Program-made: the position numbers and the translations under genes
The notes under the pieces: generated by a model
Seen by the model: only the letters and a program-made list of their open reading frames with translations
What the model was told of the DNA's origin: nothing
The model's database searches: none
Assembly: GCA_963810775.1 (NCBI GenBank)
Contig: CAWEOT010000015.1
Span: 124,001 to 188,000, forward strand
Direction of reading: 5' to 3'
From: DATBVX01 sp963810775
GTDB lineage: Bacteria; Pseudomonadota; Gammaproteobacteria; Steroidobacterales; Steroidobacteraceae
Length of the DNA: 64,000 bases
Shown here: one piece after another, positions 60,722 through 64,000 of the stretch
Layout of the letters: each line of letters starts with the position of its first letter
How positions within the stretch are numbered: the stretch's first letter is position 1

Positions 60722-61581
60722 AGCTGCTCAACTTTCGGGTCGACGGGCGTGACTCCTGCGGCGCGCTCGGGCCGCAGGGAATCGTCGATCTGGGCGAGCG
60801 CATGCCAGGAGAAGCGAACGATGTGATCTCGTTGCTGCGGGCCGGACGGATCGACGCAGCAAAGGCGACCGTTAGCAGCGTTGCGCAGGGTGACTACGCG
60901 CCCGACGAGGTGACGATTCTTAGCCCTGCCGGACGGTGCGTGCGCTATTTCTGCATCGGAGTGAACTACCCGGAGCGCAACCAGGAATACAAGGATGGCA
61001 GCGAGCGGCCCCGATACCCGAGTCTCTTCATGCGCTCCCACACGTCTTTTTCTGCACACGAGGAGCCCATCGTCCGGCCACGCGAGTCGGAGCAACTCGA
61101 TTATGAGGGCGAGATCGCGATCGTGATCGGTCGTGGTGGACGAAGAATCGCCCAGGACAAGGCCATGGAGCATGTGTTTGGCTACACCTGCGCCAATGAA
61201 GGCTCAGTACGCGACTGGCTGCGGCATTCCAAGTTCAATGTCACACAGGGTAAGAATTTCGATCACTCCGGTGCGCTGGGTCCGTACCTGGTCACGGCCG
61301 ATGAGGTCGGGCCGGCACCGCTGCGCATCGTCACCCGCGTGAACGGCGAATCGCGTCAGGACGACACCAGTGATCGCATGCTGTTTCCGATCCCCTACCT
61401 GATTCACTATCTCTCCACGTTCTGCACGCTCGAGAGTGGGGATGTGATCCTGACGGGAACGCCGAGCGGCGCCGGGGCACGCCTCGATCCGCCGCGTTAC
61501 CTCAAACCGGGCGACGTCGTCGAAGTGAACATCGAGCGAGTAGGTCAGTTGCGCAATCGCGTGGTTGACGATGAAGACTAG
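60718..61581 (+). CDS. Fumarylacetoacetate hydrolase-family protein (HpaG-like)
   Basis: A 287-residue FAH-fold protein: 'VRYFCIGVNYPERNQEYK', 'YPSLFMRSHTSFSAHEEPIVRP', metal-ligand acidic residues in 'QLDYEGEIAIVIGRGGRRI' (EGE), 'VFGYTCANEGSVRDWLRHS', 'GKNFDHSGALGPYLVTADE' and 'ESGDVILTGTPSGAG'. Members open or decarboxylate cyclic or linear 2-oxo acids; HpaG is an isomerase/decarboxylase of the homoprotocatechuate pathway. The GTG start at 60718 overlaps the aldolase stop. It is followed directly by the HpaR-like regulator, with which its end region may overlap. Confidence 0.88.
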   Translation: MKLLNFRVDGRDSCGALGPQGIVDLGERMPGEANDVISLLRAGRIDAAKATVSSVAQGDYAPDEVTILSPAGRCVRYFCIGVNYPERNQEYKDGSERPRYPSLFMRSHTSFSAHEEPIVRPRESEQLDYEGEIAIVIGRGGRRIAQDKAMEHVFGYTCANEGSVRDWLRHSKFNVTQGKNFDHSGALGPYLVTADEVGPAPLRIVTRVNGESRQDDTSDRMLFPIPYLIHYLSTFCTLESGDVILTGTPSGAGARLDPPRYLKPGDVVEVNIERVGQLRNRVVDDED

Positions 61582-61630
61582 GCGGGGTGCGCATGGTCGG
61601 ATCGCTGACGCCACTCGAGCATCGGCGGGG

Positions 61631-62161
61631 GTGGAAACGCACCTCGCTCAGCGCACACTGCCGATGCGCACGTTTTCGCACTCGCTGCCGATGGCGCTGC
61701 TGCGAGCACGTGAGGCAGTCATGCGCCGGTTTCGCCCCGGGCTGCGTCGCCATGGTGTGACGGAACAGCAGTGGCGGGTGTTGCGGGCACTGGCGCATTC
61801 CGGCCCGATGGAAGTGACCGAGCTGGCGTGCGCAACGTTCCTGCTACCGCCGAGCCTGTCGCGCATCCTGCCCGACATGGAAACGCGCGCGCTCATCAGG
61901 CGCACCCAGGCGGATGCGGATCTGCGTCGCAGCCTCATCAGTCTGGAGCCAAAAGGGTTGCGCTTGATCGCGACGCATGCGCCGTATTCGGAACAGATCT
62001 ATGACGAGATCGAGCGCATCTTCGGCGCTGAGCGCCTGACGCAGTTGTTCTCGCTGCTGCGCGAACTCGAGGAAGTCCTGCCGGAGCGGGAGGTCGGGCG
62101 CGCCAAGGCACGTGTGTCAGCGAAAAAGCGCGTGGGCCGGCAGCGGGGTGGTTCCCAATGA
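61631..62161 (+). CDS. hpaR: MarR-family regulator HpaR
   Basis: A protein of about 176 residues matching the homoprotocatechuate operon repressor: 'RTFSHSLPMALLRAREAVMRRFRPGLRRHGVTEQQWRVLRALAHSG' (in two pieces) and the wing region 'ACATFLLPPSLSRILPDMETRALIRRTQADADLRRSLISL' (in two pieces). HpaR represses hpa genes until homoprotocatechuate or 4-hydroxyphenylacetate binds. The start is not certain: GTG 61631, ATG 61664 and ATG 61571 (overlapping the previous gene) are all in frame. The stop overlaps the next ATG (ATGA). Having the repressor inside the operon suggests autoregulation. Confidence 0.85.
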   Translation: METHLAQRTLPMRTFSHSLPMALLRAREAVMRRFRPGLRRHGVTEQQWRVLRALAHSGPMEVTELACATFLLPPSLSRILPDMETRALIRRTQADADLRRSLISLEPKGLRLIATHAPYSEQIYDEIERIFGAERLTQLFSLLRELEEVLPEREVGRAKARVSAKKRVGRQRGGSQ

Positions 62162-62466
62162 GCCTTTACGCCGTGCAGAAGCTTATCTACCAGCTCAATC
62201 GCGACCCCGCAGTGCGCACGCGCTACGAGGCAGATTTCGAGGCTTTGCTCGCTGAGTACGAACTCAGCGACGAAGAGCGTCGGGCGTTTCGGGAATCGGA
62301 CATCGGGCTGCTCTACGTCATGGGTGTGAACGGGCAGCTGCTCATGCACTACGCAGCTCTTCGAGGCTTCGAATGGAACGCCTACATCGAGGCGATGCGC
62401 GAAGGCGAACGCAAATACGGTCCGGTGCGGACGGGTTTGTACGTGAGAGCGGCTGACAGGTCATGA
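62158..62466 (+). CDS. LigA-type extradiol dioxygenase alpha subunit
   Basis: A 102-residue protein with the LigA small-subunit pattern of protocatechuate 4,5-dioxygenase: 'AVQKLIYQLNRDPAVRTRYEADFEALLAEY', 'LSDEERRAFRESDIGLLYVMGVNGQLLMHY' (split) and 'FEWNAYIEAMREGERKYG'. LigA has no active site; it caps the active site of LigB in the heterotetramer. The ATG overlaps the HpaR stop and the TGA overlaps the LigB-like ATG. The strict coupling with the beta subunit supports a real two-subunit enzyme. Confidence 0.88.
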   Translation: MSLYAVQKLIYQLNRDPAVRTRYEADFEALLAEYELSDEERRAFRESDIGLLYVMGVNGQLLMHYAALRGFEWNAYIEAMREGERKYGPVRTGLYVRAADRS

Positions 62467-63296
62467 GCATCGTATTCGCCGGAGTGTGCAGTCACGCGCC
62501 AGGCATCACCGGACGCAAGGAACGCGCAGACCCGGTGGTGCGTGATGCCTTCTACGCCAGCTACGACCGGATGCGCCGTGCCATCGAGGCGCAGCGGCCC
62601 GACGCCCTGATCGTCATCGGCGCGGAACACTTCGCGAATTTCTTCATGAACAACATGCCCGCCATCTGCGTCGGCATGGGTGAACACTATGAAGGGCCGA
62701 TCGAGGATGAAGCGTGGCTCGGCATCAAGCACACCGGCGTGCCGGGTGCGCCCGAGCTCTCGAAGCGACTCATCACCGATGTGATGCAGGATATCGATCT
62801 CGCCTATGCCCAGGAATGGAAGTTCGATCACGGCATCATGGTGCCGCTGAGTTTCCTGACCCCGCGCTATGACCTGCCGATCGTTCCAGTCAACATCAAC
62901 TGCCAGGGTCCGCCGCTCATTCCACTCAAGCGCTGCTACGAGTTCGGGCGTGCGTTGCGACGCGCCTGCGACCGGGCATCCGAGCGCCTCGCAGTCGTCG
63001 CAACAGGTGGCATCTCGCACTGGCCAGCCACGCCGGACTCGGGAAAGATCAACGAGCCCTGGGACCGGGAGTTCCTGAAGCGCTTCCTCAGCAATGACCG
63101 TGAGGCGCTGCTCGCATACAAGGACGAGGAAACCTGGCGCGACGCAGGGCAGGGTGGATTGGAGATTCGCACCTTCATCGCACTCGCCGGTGCCGCAGAG
63201 GGTTCCACGGGCGAACTGTGGTTTTACGCACCGATCCCCATCTTCTCGGTCGGCTGCACCATAGCGGTGATGAACCTCACCCAGCACGCTGCGTGA
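62463..63296 (+). CDS. LigB-type extradiol ring-cleavage dioxygenase beta subunit
   Basis: A 277-residue class III extradiol dioxygenase. The ferrous ligands appear to be His11 ('VCSHAPGI'), His56 ('IGAEHFANFF') and Glu251 ('GELWFYAP'), and the acid/base is His186 ('GGISHWPATPD'). 'KFDHGIMVPLSFLTP' is another family segment. These proteins open catechol-type rings next to the hydroxyls (protocatechuate, gallate, 2,3-dihydroxyphenylpropionate and homoprotocatechuate groups). With the HpaE/HpaF-like genes around it, homoprotocatechuate or a related acid is a fair guess. The single-subunit E. coli HpaD is the same superfamily but has no LigA partner. It overlaps its two neighbours. Confidence 0.88.
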   Translation: MSIVFAGVCSHAPGITGRKERADPVVRDAFYASYDRMRRAIEAQRPDALIVIGAEHFANFFMNNMPAICVGMGEHYEGPIEDEAWLGIKHTGVPGAPELSKRLITDVMQDIDLAYAQEWKFDHGIMVPLSFLTPRYDLPIVPVNINCQGPPLIPLKRCYEFGRALRRACDRASERLAVVATGGISHWPATPDSGKINEPWDREFLKRFLSNDREALLAYKDEETWRDAGQGGLEIRTFIALAGAAEGSTGELWFYAPIPIFSVGCTIAVMNLTQHAA

Positions 63297-64000
63297 CCCA
63301 GGACACCGAGCTGCGCCGTGCGGCGCCACCTTTTCGCGCCGAACATATCGGGAGCCTCCTGCGGCCACCGGAATTGCAACGCGCACGCCAGGAGTTCGAG
63401 GCGGGCACGTTCACGGCGGAAGGGCTGCACGAAGTCGAGGACCGCTGCATTCGCGATGCGGTCCGGTTACAGGAAGAGGTCGGCTTGCAAGCCATCACCG
63501 ACGGGGAATTTCGCCGCACGATCTATTTCGGCCATTTCACTCGGGCGGTGAGCGGATTCACCGAGCTGCAATCCGAAATGACGTTTCATGATGAACAGGG
63601 CGGACTGCTGCGATATCCCACGGCCATGATCACCGGACGCATCCGGCGGCAGCGGGGAATTGCGACGGAAGAGTTCAGGTTCGTTCGTGCAATCACCGGA
63701 CGCACCCCGAAGGTCACGCTGCCATCGCCCTGTTCGCAGCATTACTTTCGCTGGCGTGAGGGCATTTCCGAACGTGCGTATCCGGATTTCGAAACGTTTT
63801 TCTCCGATGTCACCGCCGTCTATCGCGAGGAACTTGCAGAACTCGCGGCTTTGGGCGCGACGCTCGTGCAACTCGATGACGTATCACTGCCCTTGCTCTG
63901 CGATGAGCGGCTGCGGGCGGGCTTCGCGCAGCGCGGCTACGATCCCGACGAATGGGTGGGACGCTATATCCAGCTGGTCAACCAGTCGCTGCGGGGCCGA
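63293..64000 (+). CDS. MetE-like methyltransferase domain protein, paralogue 3 (partial)
   Basis: The first 236 residues of a third MetE-domain protein, cut at the window end. 'EHIGSLLRPPELQRARQEFEAGTFT', 'LQEEVGLQAITDGEFRRTIYF', 'RTPKVTLPSPCSQHYF' and 'ALGATLVQLDDVSLPLL' match the first half of the COG0620 catalytic domain; the zinc ligands would lie beyond the end. It starts with GTG 63293, which overlaps the LigB-like TGA (GTGA), so it is part of the same operon as a ring-cleavage dioxygenase. This is an unexpected place for a methionine synthase, and suggests a role in using methylated aromatic compounds or another thiol-dependent step. Confidence 0.82.
   Translation, partial: MTQDTELRRAAPPFRAEHIGSLLRPPELQRARQEFEAGTFTAEGLHEVEDRCIRDAVRLQEEVGLQAITDGEFRRTIYFGHFTRAVSGFTELQSEMTFHDEQGGLLRYPTAMITGRIRRQRGIATEEFRFVRAITGRTPKVTLPSPCSQHYFRWREGISERAYPDFETFFSDVTAVYREELAELAALGATLVQLDDVSLPLLCDERLRAGFAQRGYDPDEWVGRYIQLVNQSLRGR

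Noticed and set aside
1..64000. CRISPR array, prophage, tRNA or rRNA genes
   Set aside because: I looked for regular direct repeats, phage structural genes, integrases and tRNA-like cloverleafs and saw none that could be supported.

Overview
The window reads as a high-GC proteobacterial chromosome. Many translated genes (TonB receptors with a 'LEEVVVTARKR'-type TonB box, ECF sigma/kinase pairs, quinoprotein relay proteins, methanethiol oxidase with an SCO partner, aromatic meta-cleavage genes) suggest an environmental gammaproteobacterium with a large catabolic repertoire, for example a Steroidobacteraceae/Nevskiales-like lineage. That placement is inference; the window has no rRNA, tRNA or other taxonomic marker. 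I found no phage, IS element, CRISPR array or tRNA.

Layout. 1-9.1 kb: a partial C-type-lectin-like protein; a 1216-aa DUF4062/STAND ATPase/TPR protein; a deleted and frameshifted SulP transporter remnant; a truncated acyl-CoA ligase; and a di-haem beta-propeller lipoprotein. 9.2-14.9 kb: a small basic protein, a DUF411 protein, an unrecognised 1245-aa membrane protein, an AlkB-like dioxygenase and a small membrane-anchored protein. 14.9-27.4 kb: an IclR-family regulator sits between two gene sets. The minus-strand operon holds an alpha/beta hydrolase, WrbA, a methyltransferase and an FAD monooxygenase. The plus-strand operon holds a citryl-CoA lyase-like protein, a CaiB/BaiF CoA-transferase, a MetE-like protein, a TonB receptor, a VOC protein and a second MetE-like protein. 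Three near-identical 15-bp palindromes (TTTCG-N5-CGAAA) mark the promoters of this region. 27.5-35.5 kb: a TonB receptor broken by many indels, a frameshifted GntR regulator, a LigM-type tetrahydrofolate-dependent O-demethylase, a PEP-utiliser mobile-domain protein and an SDR dehydrogenase. 35.5-39 kb: SCO, methanethiol oxidase, an AraC regulator and OsmC. 39-42.3 kb: two tandem methyltransferases, a GNAT and a cysteine-less ArsC-like protein, closed by a strong intrinsic terminator.

42.4-49.3 kb: an outer-membrane-type protein; a quinoprotein-associated trio (CXXCW protein, SoxYZ-like carrier, zinc hydrolase) without its dehydrogenase; and an ECF sigma factor with a Ser/Thr kinase-TPR protein. 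49.3-57 kb: small secreted proteins, a cytochrome c, an ECF42-type sigma factor with its YCII (DGPF) partner, and a frameshifted AraC/GyrI regulator. 57.2-64 kb: a tightly overlapping operon for aromatic meta-cleavage. It combines a two-subunit LigAB-type extradiol dioxygenase with a homoprotocatechuate-like lower pathway (HpaE, HpaF, FAH-family HpaG-like), a DapA-family aldolase, an HpaR-like regulator and a third MetE-like gene that runs off the end.

The recurrent theme is aromatic and C1/methyl-group metabolism. One LigM-type demethylase, three MetE-like proteins inside catabolic operons, methanethiol oxidase and a quinoprotein relay all lie within 42 kb. The most interesting hypothesis is that the MetE-like proteins are methyl- or thiol-transfer enzymes of catabolism rather than of methionine synthesis. 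Several genes carry single-base frameshifts without other damage, so part of the apparent pseudogenisation may come from consensus errors in the assembly.
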